A stretch of 64,000 bases of DNA from a virus. This document shows positions 14,555 through 21,798 of this stretch, piece after piece (the first letter of the stretch is position 1; each line of letters opens with the position of its first letter). Where the stretch lies: the IMG/VR virus record IMGVR_UViG_3300027857_000012, positions 1 through 64,000 of that record, one strand, 5' to 3'. Below the pieces are notes generated by a model. That model was given only the letters and a program-made list of their open reading frames with translations. It was not told the DNA's origin and made no database searches. The position numbers and the translations under genes are program-made.

Positions 14555-15148
14555 TTATTCGATTTCTGATGTTTCTGATGTGATTTCGGGTGCTTGCTCC
14601 TCCACATCCTCGGAGGACACTTGCGTGTCCTCTTCCACTGTTCCAAAATTCACAATTTCAGGATTTTTTCCACGAGACTTCACGATGGTGAGTGCCGTGA
14701 ATATATCACGATTGTTCTCGAAACACCTCAGAGCGGCAGTTTCGGTCAAGTGATTAACGGAAAACCGAAGTGTTGTTTCGGAAAAATGCATTCCGTGTGC
14801 ATCGTGGATCAATTGCAAATTTTGCCTCAGTGCACCCTTAGCATGTCGCAGATGCTCATTTTTCGCGAAGAAAAAGCAGAGGTATTCTTTCGCGCCGACC
14901 TTCTCTTTTAACGGAGGAAGTGTCTGGTATGCAGGCTTGCCCTCAAATGGAATGTTCCCAGACATCATTGCGACGAGACGACCAAGTTTTGCATAGAATT
15001 GATCAAGTGTCTCTGGTGTGTATCCAGAAAATGTCATCCAGTGATCACTGATCATGATTTCGAGCCATCGTTTTGTTTGTGCTGTCACGACATGTTTTGG
15101 TGCTTGCTCTTCGGTAGTGACTTCTGATGTGTTTTCGATGTTTTCCAT
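14555..15148 (-). CDS. Array protein with acidic tail; paralogue of 4285-4995
   Basis: 197 residues. The core (about residues 30-115) matches the plus-strand gene at 4285: FYAKLGRLVAMMSGNIPFEG here, with a shared P-AYQTLPPL / P-SYTPLPQL segment and a following helical part. The C-terminal ~35 residues are again Glu/Ser-rich. GAAAGAAGAATCACACA precedes the ATG. The two copies sit in opposite orientations about 10 kb apart. The family is unknown to me. Confidence 0.8.
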   Translation of the reverse strand: MENIENTSEVTTEEQAPKHVVTAQTKRWLEIMISDHWMTFSGYTPETLDQFYAKLGRLVAMMSGNIPFEGKPAYQTLPPLKEKVGAKEYLCFFFAKNEHLRHAKGALRQNLQLIHDAHGMHFSETTLRFSVNHLTETAALRCFENNRDIFTALTIVKSRGKNPEIVNFGTVEEDTQVSSEDVEEQAPEITSETSEIE

Positions 15149-15220
15149 TGTGTGATTCTTCTTTCTTTGTTTGATTTTCGTTTTTTGTTTTTGAAGTTTT
15201 GTTATTCAACTTCTAAGTAT

Positions 15221-15249
15221 ATTATAACATGTTTTATGTGGAAAGTACA
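15221..15249 (-). promoter_or_regulatory. Array promoter, minus strand (gene 15148-14555)
   Basis: On the minus strand: TGTACT (15249-15244), 17-nt spacer, TATAAT (15226-15221), extended -10 TGT. Confidence 0.85.
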
Positions 15250-15346
15250 TACTTTTTACACGAATTTCGATGAATTTGGAAATATGTGGAAAACTCGTCT
15301 TTCACACATAAAAATCATTTTTCACCACAATAAAACTTTTTCTTCA

Positions 15347-15380
15347 CATAAAAGAAGCATCCACACGAATATGGATGCTT
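15347..15380 (-). terminator. Terminator after gene 15565-15398
   Basis: AAGCATCCA (15355-15363) pairs with TGGATGCTT (15372-15380); on the minus strand the stem is followed by CTTTTATG. Confidence 0.7.
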
Positions 15381-15397
15381 GTGTAGTGAAATGTGAA

Positions 15398-15565
15398 CTA
15401 GCATACAAAGTAATATGCTAATAGAAGTGATTTCCGTGTGTGCGAGAGGGTCCAGGGGTGAATGCGTCTTCCAGTTTTCAAGAAGTACAATTGTGCTAAT
15501 TGTGGTTTCGTGTACTCCAGAAGCATTTTTCGAATTTCGGAACGTGTAAACAGTTGAAAGTTCAT
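15398..15565 (-). CDS. 55-residue basic protein of unknown function
   Basis: The start at 15565 follows GAAGGAGAATCACACA; the longer frame begins before the predicted transcript start. Helical and basic (LFTRSEIRKMLLEY; RRIHPWTLSHTRKSLLLAYY). Only gene of its unit. Confidence 0.65.
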   Translation of the reverse strand: MNFQLFTRSEIRKMLLEYTKPQLAQLYFLKTGRRIHPWTLSHTRKSLLLAYYFVC

Positions 15566-15612
15566 TGTGTGATTCTCCTTCGTGGAAATTTGTATTTTCA
15601 ATTTCTAAGTAT

Positions 15613-15641
15613 ATTATATATTGTTTCTCATCGAAAGTACA
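15613..15641 (-). promoter_or_regulatory. Array promoter, minus strand (gene 15565-15398)
   Basis: On the minus strand: TGTACT (15641-15636), 17-nt spacer, TATAAT (15618-15613). Confidence 0.85.
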
Positions 15642-16386
15642 TACTTTTTATGTGAATTTTAATGAATTTGAAATATTCACAGAAACTCGTCGTTCACATG
15701 TAAAAGTGATTTTTTAACATGATGAAACATTTTCTTATATGTGTGATGAACATCGTTTCCATAGTGAAAAATAAAACATATAATTTCGTGAAGAAAACAT
15801 TCTTCACCACACATATAAATAATTTTTATACACGTGTCCATTGTCACACATACATATGAAATTATTTCTTTCACATGATAAACACGTTTTTCAATGTGTT
15901 AATGAGAATGTTTTACACATATAAAATCTTCATTTCGTATATATGAAGAAAACATTCCATACATATGAATAAATCATTTTACAACATGAAATTGATGAAA
16001 CACACATATTTCACACACACATGAGAAGGCATTTCTGGCACGTGTGTGCTTTTGTGAAAAATCGATGTGAGCGTTTTCATGTCATTCTCGTGTACGAATG
16101 GTGTGCTCGATGTGAAAATGTGACCTGTGTCGCTGGAGGAAAAGATGTATAATCTATCATCTCACACATTCCACATTCGATCGTGTGTGTCGTATGTGAA
16201 GAGAATATATGTGTGTACACGTGTGTGATGAACATAAAAATCGATGTGACATCTCACATGAAATAAAATTTCATTTTCATATGTGTAAAAGATTCGTTTA
16301 TCATGTGTGTAAGTACATCATTCACACACGTATATAAAGGTATAAAAACGAATTTCTTCACATACGAAATATTCGTGAAAAAACTA
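15642..16386. other. 745-bp AT-rich divergent intergenic region
   Basis: This lies between divergent array promoters. It is dense in ACACAT/ATGTGT words and short palindromes (for example TACACGTGT near 15832 and GTGTACACGTGTGT near 16212). No frame has convincing coding character; a 27-codon frame at 16145 with GGAGGAAAAG upstream is the best candidate. A replication origin or regulator-binding region is possible. Confidence 0.6.
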
Positions 16387-16415
16387 TGTACATTCCACAC
16401 GTTTCATGTTATAAT
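16387..16415 (+). promoter_or_regulatory. Array promoter (gene 16467)
   Basis: TGTACA (16387-16392), 17-nt spacer, TATAAT (16410-16415), extended -10 TGT. Confidence 0.85.
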
Positions 16416-16466
16416 AGATATAGAAGTTCAATACAAATGATTCACATGAAAAGGAGAATATCACAC

Positions 16467-16682
16467 ATGCAAAATCGAGATTCAAAACGTTCAAAAATCC
16501 CACAAGCATACAAAGACATATGTAACGAAATTAATCGCATTGAGCACATTCTCGATCACTCTTGTGGTGAGTTTCGTTTGTATGCTATTAACAAGCAATT
16601 GAAAGCATCTATCCCCAGTGCATACAAACTCATATTACGAGGTTCATACCATCATGGTCATTACAAACTCGAGTATGCATAA
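16467..16682 (+). CDS. Small basic protein of unknown function
   Basis: 71 residues. The ATG at 16467 follows AAAAGGAGAATATCACAC; upstream ATGs in frame lie too close to the transcription start or lack a ribosome site. Basic and helical, rich in His and Tyr at the C-terminus. A very strong terminator follows. Confidence 0.7.
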   Translation: MQNRDSKRSKIPQAYKDICNEINRIEHILDHSCGEFRLYAINKQLKASIPSAYKLILRGSYHHGHYKLEYA

Positions 16683-16690
16683 GCATACAT

Positions 16691-16732
16691 CATAAAAATG
16701 CATTAGTATTTTCGTACTAATGCATTTTTATG
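16691..16732 (+). terminator. 18-bp perfect terminator hairpin after gene 16467-16682
   Basis: 16691-16708 pairs perfectly with 16715-16732 around a TTTTCG loop. The right arm ends in CATTTTTATG, so the T-run is part of the stem and it may work in both directions. Confidence 0.8.
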
Positions 16733-16786
16733 TAAAAACGAATTTTACGAATATTTGAGAATTAATGAAAATTCACATAAAAAGTA

Positions 16787-16815
16787 TGTACTTTCTCATC
16801 GAAACAGTATATAAT
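16787..16815 (+). promoter_or_regulatory. Array promoter (gene 16873)
   Basis: TGTACT (16787-16792), 17-nt spacer, TATAAT (16810-16815). Confidence 0.85.
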
Positions 16816-16872
16816 ATATTTAGAAATTAAAAATTAATTTCACAAAACAAAAACGAAAGTGAGAATCACACA

Positions 16873-17064
16873 ATGTCACAAACAACCATCGTTGAAACAC
16901 TCATTCAATTGAAAACAACCATTCATTATCGTAACACACACAAGAATGATATGGATGTTACACCATTCGAACAGTGCATTTTTCAAATCGTGATGGTCTT
17001 GAATGCCTGGGGAGTGTACGTGTACATCACATGTGGTGCATCCTGGAATGTGGTCGAAGCATAA
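16873..17064 (+). CDS. 63-residue protein of unknown function
   Basis: N-terminal helix (TTIVETLIQLKTTIHYR) and a hydrophobic C-terminal third (QIVMVLNAWGVYVYIT) that may be a strand pair or a short membrane segment. GAAAGTGAGAATCACACA precedes the ATG. Only gene of its unit. Confidence 0.65.
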   Translation: MSQTTIVETLIQLKTTIHYRNTHKNDMDVTPFEQCIFQIVMVLNAWGVYVYITCGASWNVVEA

Positions 17065-17073
17065 ACGAAAATA

Positions 17074-17095
17074 GTGGAGAGGTTTCCCTCTCCAC
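17074..17095 (+). terminator. Hairpin after gene 16873-17064
   Basis: GTGGAGAGG (17074-17082) pairs with CCTCTCCAC (17087-17095) around a TTTC loop. GC-rich, 9 bp, without a T-run. Confidence 0.55.
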
Positions 17096-17202
17096 ACACG
17101 AGAGGGCATTTGAGATGTTTCTCATTCAGCGCATAAGCAAGCATCATGCACATACGAATTTTACGAATATTTCAGAATACATGAAAATTCGTGAAGAAAC
17201 TA

Positions 17203-17231
17203 TGTACATTTGATGAAAAACATGTTATAAT
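17203..17231 (+). promoter_or_regulatory. Array promoter (gene 17290)
   Basis: TGTACA (17203-17208), 17-nt spacer, TATAAT (17226-17231), extended -10 TGT. Confidence 0.85.
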
Positions 17232-17289
17232 ATATTTAGAAGTTCAATAAGAAACTTCAAAAAACAAAATCACACAAGGAGAAATGACA

Positions 17290-17466
17290 ATGATTTTCAC
17301 GTACACACCCTCAGCACTGAAGAAAATGAACAAAACAGAACTATGCACCATTCTTCGAAGTCGTCTTTTCGCATCAGGGTACACACCAAAAGTACGATTG
17401 TTCAAACTCTCTGACATCACACCTGCCAACTTCACGAAAACGGAATTGCTCGATTTTCTTTCATAG
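17290..17466 (+). CDS. 58-residue helical protein
   Basis: The second of two close ATGs (17290) is chosen because AAGGAG ends 8 nt before it but only 2 nt before the ATG at 17284. Two similar helices (KKMNKTELCTILRSRL and ANFTKTELLDFLS) bracket a short loop, faintly like a SAP-type helix-extended-helix, but this is not a firm assignment. Confidence 0.65.
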   Translation: MIFTYTPSALKKMNKTELCTILRSRLFASGYTPKVRLFKLSDITPANFTKTELLDFLS

Positions 17467-17479
17467 CACCAGCACATTC

Positions 17480-17509
17480 TGGAATGTGGAGAATGCCATC
17501 CACATTCCA
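17480..17509 (+). terminator. Hairpin after gene 17290-17466
   Basis: TGGAATGTGGA (17480-17490) pairs with TCCACATTCCA (17499-17509), 11 bp with an 8-nt loop and no T-run. Confidence 0.55.
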
Positions 17510-17571
17510 ATACACGAATACACAAGTTTCAACGAATATTTTCAAATTCGTGCAAATTCACACAAAAACTA

Positions 17572-17600
17572 TGTACATTTCACACGAAACAGTGTATAAT
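17572..17600 (+). promoter_or_regulatory. Array promoter (gene 17646)
   Basis: TGTACA (17572-17577), 17-nt spacer, TATAAT (17595-17600). Confidence 0.85.
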
Positions 17601-17645
17601 AGTCTTAGAAGTTAAATATCAAATGCAAATCGAAAGGAATCACAC

Positions 17646-17990
17646 ATGAACCACAAACACGTTTTCCGCATCACCACAACCGAACTCGTACATGAATTGA
17701 ATGCACTCTTGAAAGAAGTGAAGCAAGCATCTCAACAGCGTCCAGACATCACTCTGACACACGAGGATTTGTCATTCAAACTCTATGGTCTCACATATAC
17801 CCCACGCCATTTCACACAGAGTGCACTTGACGATGATCTTGTCTGCTTTGAAGTGCAACAATCGCGGACACGCACCATTCACACATTCGACATTCTCGAG
17901 CAACATGAAGACGGTGAAACGACATCCTTCGCTCGTTCATACCTGCTCACACTGAGAATGTTCTGTCAAGAGCATGCAACAAATCAATAA
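17646..17990 (+). CDS. Small protein of unknown function
   Basis: 114 residues: an N-terminal helix (ELVHELNALLKEVKQAS), a strand region with YGLTYTPRHF, a second strand pair, and a C-terminal helix. The helix plus YGLTYTP element resembles the gene at 2671-3054. CGAAAGGAATCACAC precedes the ATG. Confidence 0.75.
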   Translation: MNHKHVFRITTTELVHELNALLKEVKQASQQRPDITLTHEDLSFKLYGLTYTPRHFTQSALDDDLVCFEVQQSRTRTIHTFDILEQHEDGETTSFARSYLLTLRMFCQEHATNQ

Positions 17991-18012
17991 GCAAGCACAT
18001 CATTCATTCATC

Positions 18013-18042
18013 GAAACGAAGCATTCGTGCTTCGTTTCTTCG
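18013..18042 (+). terminator. Terminator with TTCG tetraloop after gene 17646-17990
   Basis: GAAACGAAGCA (18013-18023) pairs with TGCTTCGTTTC (18028-18038) around a TTCG loop, followed by TTCG. Confidence 0.7.
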
Positions 18043-18098
18043 TGTGTATACGAGTTTTTCATATATGTGCAAATTCACATAAATTCACATCAAAACTA

Positions 18099-18127
18099 TG
18101 TACATTTGCATAAAAACGTGATATAAT
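18099..18127 (+). promoter_or_regulatory. Array promoter (genes 18171 and 18488)
   Basis: TGTACA (18099-18104), 17-nt spacer, TATAAT (18122-18127), extended -10 TGA. Confidence 0.85.
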
Positions 18128-18170
18128 ATATTTAAGAAAATAAAAATTCAAACATAAAGGAAAATCCAAA

Positions 18171-18431
18171 ATGCAAGCATACATCGATCACCAAAAAATC
18201 TACACCAAAAAGCCAAGCAACAAATTATTTTCCCATCTCATCGTCCGGGGCACACTCAATGACCTTCACGCATTTGCAGCAAAAATTCATGTAGGCAAGC
18301 ATTTCTTTCATGCAACACCCTACCCACACTATGACATTAGCAGCACACATTTCCAAAATGCACTCAATGCATCTGCAACACTTATCACCACGCGCCAACT
18401 CATTCTTATTGCAAAAGCCAATGTGCAATAA
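18171..18431 (+). CDS. DUF4031-family protein
   Basis: 86 residues, close to the family's usual length. Recognisable DUF4031 features in order: an H-L-I strand (SHLIVRGTLNDLHAFAAKI), a histidine/aromatic loop (FHATPYPHYDISS), and a C-terminal helix with an Ala-rich turn and TTRQLILIA. The DUF4031 biochemical role is not established to my knowledge; members occur in bacteria and phages. AAAGGAAAATCCAAA precedes the ATG. It is the only array protein I can place in a family. Confidence 0.7.
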   Translation: MQAYIDHQKIYTKKPSNKLFSHLIVRGTLNDLHAFAAKIHVGKHFFHATPYPHYDISSTHFQNALNASATLITTRQLILIAKANVQ

Positions 18432-18487
18432 CACAACACTGCAGCGCACACTCAAATGCGCTGCACATATCAAAAGGAGAATCACAC

Positions 18488-18778
18488 ATGAGCACACCGA
18501 AAGCAAGCATCATCACGACACTCGTTTTTCTCGTCCTCTTATTCGCAAGCATGCTGAATTCGATACGTCAGCAAGCGTATTCAATCGATGCATGGAAACA
18601 GGTTGTACACTTTCACGGTGATGTCTGTGTCGTCGCTGTGAATGCGCATAATATGCCCTATTGCAGCAATGGTGTTCGATACACTCTTAATGCTGTTAAG
18701 GCGCAAGAAGCATACCTGATTTGGGATGCATGCGAAGAATATGACGACGCGGCCATCTGCACGTTACAATACGATTAA
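18488..18778 (+). CDS. Secreted or membrane-anchored small protein
   Basis: 96 residues. An N-terminal hydrophobic segment (residues 8-23, core IITTLVFLVLLFASML) is followed by a soluble domain with five cysteines, compatible with an extracytoplasmic, disulfide-containing domain. AAAAGGAGAATCACAC precedes the ATG. Second gene of the DUF4031 unit. Superinfection exclusion is one possible role (inference). Confidence 0.7.
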   Translation: MSTPKASIITTLVFLVLLFASMLNSIRQQAYSIDAWKQVVHFHGDVCVVAVNAHNMPYCSNGVRYTLNAVKAQEAYLIWDACEEYDDAAICTLQYD

Positions 18779-18839
18779 TGCTTACCTCAACGAATATTCA
18801 CGAATTCGTATAAACTCGTGAATATTCGTGTAAAAACAA

Positions 18840-18868
18840 TGTACTTTCACACAAAAACAGTATATAAT
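18840..18868 (+). promoter_or_regulatory. Array promoter with upstream hairpin (genes 18910 and 19243)
   Basis: TGTACT (18840-18845), 17-nt spacer, TATAAT (18863-18868). Perfect 13-bp inverted repeat 18791-18803 with 18816-18828 (arm CGAATATTCACGA) just upstream. Confidence 0.9.
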
Positions 18869-18909
18869 TATCTTAGAAATTGAAAATACAAATTCGAAAG
18901 GAACACACA

Positions 18910-19185
18910 ATGCTCAAACAATTGCAAAAACTCGCAACACTTGAACGCACATTCAACATCACCATGGATACGTGGAGCAAAGCACATCTTTCGCCTGATG
19001 GATTTCCTCAAACACCCACTCTTGACATTGCAGGCATCACTTATGGTTGCTCAACGCTCGTCTGCTCTTCTCGAGCGACCAATACATACACGCTTATCCT
19101 TTTCAATGAGGACACTGGAAAGTGGATCGAGGTTCCAACAACCGAGGCATATGCTATTGCATTCATGCAACAACACACACTCTAA
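18910..19185 (+). CDS. Small protein of unknown function
   Basis: 91 residues: N-terminal helix (LKQLQKLATLERTFNITMD), strands (DIAGITYGCSTLVCSS; TYTLILFNEDTG) and a C-terminal helix, again the recurring array outline. CGAAAGGAACACACA precedes the ATG at 18910. Confidence 0.75.
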   Translation: MLKQLQKLATLERTFNITMDTWSKAHLSPDGFPQTPTLDIAGITYGCSTLVCSSRATNTYTLILFNEDTGKWIEVPTTEAYAIAFMQQHTL

Positions 19186-19195
19186 TACATTCTCA

Positions 19196-19219
19196 GGGGT
19201 GAATAGCATTATTCACCCC
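19196..19219 (+). promoter_or_regulatory. Intra-unit hairpin before gene 19243
   Basis: GGGGTGAATA (19196-19205) pairs with TATTCACCCC (19210-19219) around a 4-nt loop, ending about 9 nt before the GAAAGGA ribosome site. Confidence 0.5.
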
Positions 19220-19242
19220 ATATCTCGAAAGGAATCACACAC

Positions 19243-19578
19243 ATGCCAACATTCAATCTCTACTACACAACACCCTCTGGCGTCCACGTCTACAATCGTC
19301 GCTCGTTCTCGTCACTCGAGGATGCGCAGCACCTCATTCGAGCACTGTGCCGCTTAAAGAACGTCTGGTCTATTGCCCTTCTCAACCCCTTCACAGGCGA
19401 GGTCTGCCTCACATGGACACTCTACCTCACAGACGACATCGAGGAGGTGACCAACGAAATTTTGATGTCGAGTGAGCCTGCTAATATCGTCTACATGGAA
19501 CAGGCCTCTGAATGCACACCCGAAACTGGCCGATGGCAAGCACAGTGCTGTCCACACTTTGCGCCTCCACTCTTCTAA
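19243..19578 (+). CDS. Small protein of unknown function
   Basis: 111 residues: strands at the start (FNLYYTTPSGVHVYNRRSF), a helix, a second strand-helix unit and a cysteine-containing C-terminus. CGAAAGGAATCACACAC precedes the ATG. Last plus-strand gene of the array; its terminator is an extended hairpin. Confidence 0.75.
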   Translation: MPTFNLYYTTPSGVHVYNRRSFSSLEDAQHLIRALCRLKNVWSIALLNPFTGEVCLTWTLYLTDDIEEVTNEILMSSEPANIVYMEQASECTPETGRWQAQCCPHFAPPLF

Positions 19579-19927
19579 CGAGCGTCAATGAAGCACACAC
19601 TCGGTACGTCTCGTTCGAGTGTGTGCTTCATGTGTGTGACCATTTTACCGTCGCCATCCATTTCCGGGGATGGACGTGCGCATGCTTGTCGATGACTCAA
19701 GCGAATGCACGGGATCCGGCGCGTGATTCGAGATGCGTCGTGCGGGCCCGGTCGTTGACCTGCCCTCAATCGTGTCCCCGCCAGAGCAATCTGAGACAAA
19801 GTAACACAGAAACACCTAACAACACGCGTACATCTACAGTCGACTCATTTGTTTACAGGGCAATTCGATATGAATATGCATGATCAAGTCAAATTTCTGC
19901 ACCCCAGAATTTTCCGGAGAATGATCA
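19579..19927. other. Convergent intergenic region
   Basis: It holds a 16-bp perfect hairpin and then a GC-rich stretch (about 19650-19795, including CGGGCCCGG at 19743-19751). No convincing gene. It matches the other convergent junctions in being GC-rich between AT-rich units. Confidence 0.65.
19588..19631. terminator. 16-bp perfect hairpin between convergent genes
   Basis: ATGAAGCACACACTCG (19588-19603) pairs perfectly with 19616-19631 around a 12-nt loop. There is no T-run, but its position suits a bidirectional terminator. Confidence 0.7.
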
Positions 19928-20257
19928 TCACAACGCAAATGTATAGATGGCTGAATCATGAAATGATCGAAATCGAGAAGTGCATTCGCACACAGGAATC
20001 AAAAATGTGTTATAGGATATGCCCCGTTCAATGACTCGAACAGAGACAAGTTCATTTGTATTCGGATATGGCCACGAAAACGAAAATGGTGGTTCACCTG
20101 GCATCTGCATGAGCCAAATCACTTCAACAATAAACACCTCAATCCATGCAGACGGATCAATTCGACGTGCGGGGTCGGTCAAAAACAAGCACACTGACTT
20201 ATTGACGCCAGCATGCACAAGATCGTTTGCTGATAAGTACGTATACTCAATATCCAT
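19928..20257 (-). CDS. Unknown protein, paralogue of 20281-20571
   Basis: 109 residues. The N-terminal half matches the upstream gene: MDIEY...GVNKSVCLFLTD here against MDVRY...SQNGSVCLFCCN there, followed by a W-strand region (SAWIEVFIVEVIWL against SWVHVRIHDVA). AAGGAG lies about 13 nt before the ATG, so initiation may be weak or reinitiated. Last gene of the minus-strand group. Confidence 0.7.
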   Translation of the reverse strand: MDIEYTYLSANDLVHAGVNKSVCLFLTDPARRIDPSAWIEVFIVEVIWLMQMPGEPPFSFSWPYPNTNELVSVRVIERGISYNTFLIPVCECTSRFRSFHDSAIYTFAL

Positions 20258-20280
20258 TATGGAGTCACTGCTCCTTCATC

Positions 20281-20571
20281 TTAATATGCAAACACACATT
20301 CGACAACGTGTCGAAACGATCGTTCGACAGCAATATTTGAAAGCACAAGCACGTATTCGATGTCAGGTGAAACCGTGCTGCATCGAACAATGACTTCTTG
20401 AAAATGCAACAATGGCCCAAACGAAGATGGTGCAACATCATGAATACGAACATGCACCCATGATGTTGCACAGGTAGGGTCATTCAAATTACAGCAAAAC
20501 AAACACACTGAGCCATTTTGAGATGCGGTGAGAAGATCAGTGAGTGTCATGGTGTCATAGCGAACATCCAT
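20281..20571 (-). CDS. Unknown protein, paralogue of 19928-20257
   Basis: 96 residues. The ATG at 20571 follows TTAGGAGACACTCT; the longer frame overlaps the upstream gene. It aligns with the next gene on the strand, so a tandem duplication is likely. Cysteine-containing (SVCLFCCNLNDPTC). Confidence 0.75.
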   Translation of the reverse strand: MDVRYDTMTLTDLLTASQNGSVCLFCCNLNDPTCATSWVHVRIHDVAPSSFGPLLHFQEVIVRCSTVSPDIEYVLVLSNIAVERSFRHVVECVFAY

Positions 20572-20581
20572 AGAGTGTCTC

Positions 20582-21097
20582 CTAACAGACAACTCGACGA
20601 CCAACGGCGCGAAGTGTCGCGACACAGATCGCATGCATCACTGTAATATGCCATCCACTCTGCGCAACGAGTGTCGTTGCATCATAACACTCAACACACC
20701 ATGCATTCGATGTATTCGACAGCACTGTCACACGAAGACCACATGTTTGTAAAAACAGGACGAGGCGCCACGCGTCGATGATACTTTCGAGCGGATAAAA
20801 CACACGAAACACGTATCGTGACCCATTCACACGATACACAGAGCCGTGCCCTTGAACCCAATCAACCGTATCAAACACATCTGGCTCATGAGAAACAAAC
20901 ACCCAATGGATACCGCTCCAATAGGCAAGTGGATGTGTTTTTGCGCGCTGCGAAAGTGCAATCGTATCAAGTGTGCGTGATAGACGAAGAATGCGCACAT
21001 TGAGCACGTCACGGAGCAGTGCATGCACTTTTTGTTGTGCGTCTGCTGTTGTCCATGAAAACACTTTCTTTCGTGCATTTCGATCAATATACATCAT
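20582..21097 (-). CDS. Unknown protein, coupled start
   Basis: 171 residues, mixed helix and strand, basic N-terminus, Trp-rich middle (LAYWSGIHWVFVSHEPDVF). Its ATG overlaps the upstream stop as ATGA and has no strong ribosome site of its own, so it depends on coupling. No family recognised. Confidence 0.7.
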   Translation of the reverse strand: MMYIDRNARKKVFSWTTADAQQKVHALLRDVLNVRILRLSRTLDTIALSQRAKTHPLAYWSGIHWVFVSHEPDVFDTVDWVQGHGSVYRVNGSRYVFRVFYPLESIIDAWRLVLFLQTCGLRVTVLSNTSNAWCVECYDATTLVAQSGWHITVMHAICVATLRAVGRRVVC

Positions 21098-21480
21098 GCT
21101 GTCTGCCGTTCAGCGGCAAGAGAAACACGCCTTGCATATCGAGGTTCTGGTGGCCATGCTGCATTTGTTGTTCGAAGTGACAGTGCACATGTCAAACGAG
21201 GTACAGAAGGTGGTGGGCCAAGCAGCAATTCCTTCGGCCCACCTCGCCACGGAAGGAGTGGCGAGTTCCGACGTGACAACGGTTGTTTTCGCATCCATTG
21301 TGTTGGGTGTACAGCCGGCGACACTCGACTCACAGAATGTGTTCGTGTTCGGATTGGACGTAAAGAACTGTGCATGAGCGCCAAGCCTCGTGCAAGAAAA
21401 TGTGCTCCAATCCATGCACGGAATCGAAACAGATGCGTCCGTTCCCATGGATACAATGATGAAGATGTGTGATAGGACAT
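21094..21480 (-). CDS. Arg/Pro-rich basic protein in GC-rich DNA
   Basis: 128 residues. The ATG at 21480 is preceded directly by GGAGGAGCAT, and the stop overlaps the next start as ATGA, which are good translation signals. The product is strongly basic with many Pro and Ser and looks low in ordered structure. Its DNA contains two GC-rich hairpins (21212-21243 and 21243-21265). An overlapping frame (21110-21529) is the alternative but lacks a ribosome site. Confidence 0.55.
   Translation of the reverse strand: MSYHTSSSLYPWERTHLFRFRAWIGAHFLARGLALMHSSLRPIRTRTHSVSRVSPAVHPTQWMRKQPLSRRNSPLLPWRGGPKELLLGPPPSVPRLTCALSLRTTNAAWPPEPRYARRVSLAAERQTA
21212..21265. other. Pair of adjoining GC-rich hairpins
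   Basis: GGTGGGCC (21212-21219) pairs with GGCCCACC (21236-21243); CTCGCCAC (21243-21250) pairs with GTGGCGAG (21258-21265). They lie about 0.5 kb before TerL, inside a minus-strand frame. A packaging-site or RNA-structure role is possible. Confidence 0.45.
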
Positions 21481-21769
21481 ATGCTCCTCCAAACAAGAAC
21501 GAAACAAACACTCGTTTGTTTCGATGCATTGAAATCGAATAACAACATTATATACCAAAAATGCACACATGAAATTGTGCAGAAAAAGTAAGAAAACACG
21601 TTCGTATATCATAAAAAGAAGAAACTCTATCGAACCGTGTCGACCGAAACGGAAAAAGAAAGAGAAAAGCACAAACTTTTGGCCTTCTTTTCCGTATCTT
21701 TTTCTTCCATTTTTAGTAATGCTTCATGCATGTGTTCCTTTCAAATACATGTGCACGTCGATGAATCAA
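21481..21769. other. Non-coding gap between the minus-strand group and TerL
   Basis: The minus-strand group must start here. The only -10 candidate is TATAAT on the minus strand (21552-21547), without the usual -35 17 nt upstream (ATTTCA there). The rest is AT-rich, with no gene seen. Confidence 0.5.
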
Positions 21770-21798
21770 TGTACTTTACTGGATGCTTGTGTTACAAT
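21770..21798 (+). promoter_or_regulatory. Array-class promoter of the TerL structural block
   Basis: TGTACT (21770-21775), 17-nt spacer, TACAAT (21793-21798) with a TGT extended -10. It sets the TerL start at 21834, because the longer frame starts upstream of the transcript. Confidence 0.75.

Noticed and set aside
15677-15874. 65-codon minus-strand open frame in the 745-bp gap
   Set aside because: Low-complexity His/Cys/Phe composition typical of AT-rich non-coding DNA, and no ribosome site.
16145-16228. 27-codon frame with GGAGGAAAAG upstream and a TATAAT at 16148
   Set aside because: Too short, unlike its neighbours, and the TATAAT has no array-type -35 17 nt upstream; kept only as a mention in the gap entry.
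20973-21377. 134-codon plus-strand frame opposite the minus-strand group
   Set aside because: It lies over coupled minus-strand genes and has no promoter or ribosome site.
21110-21529. 139-codon minus-strand frame before TerL
   Set aside because: No ribosome site at its start. The competing frame 21094-21480 has a strong one and couples to the next gene.
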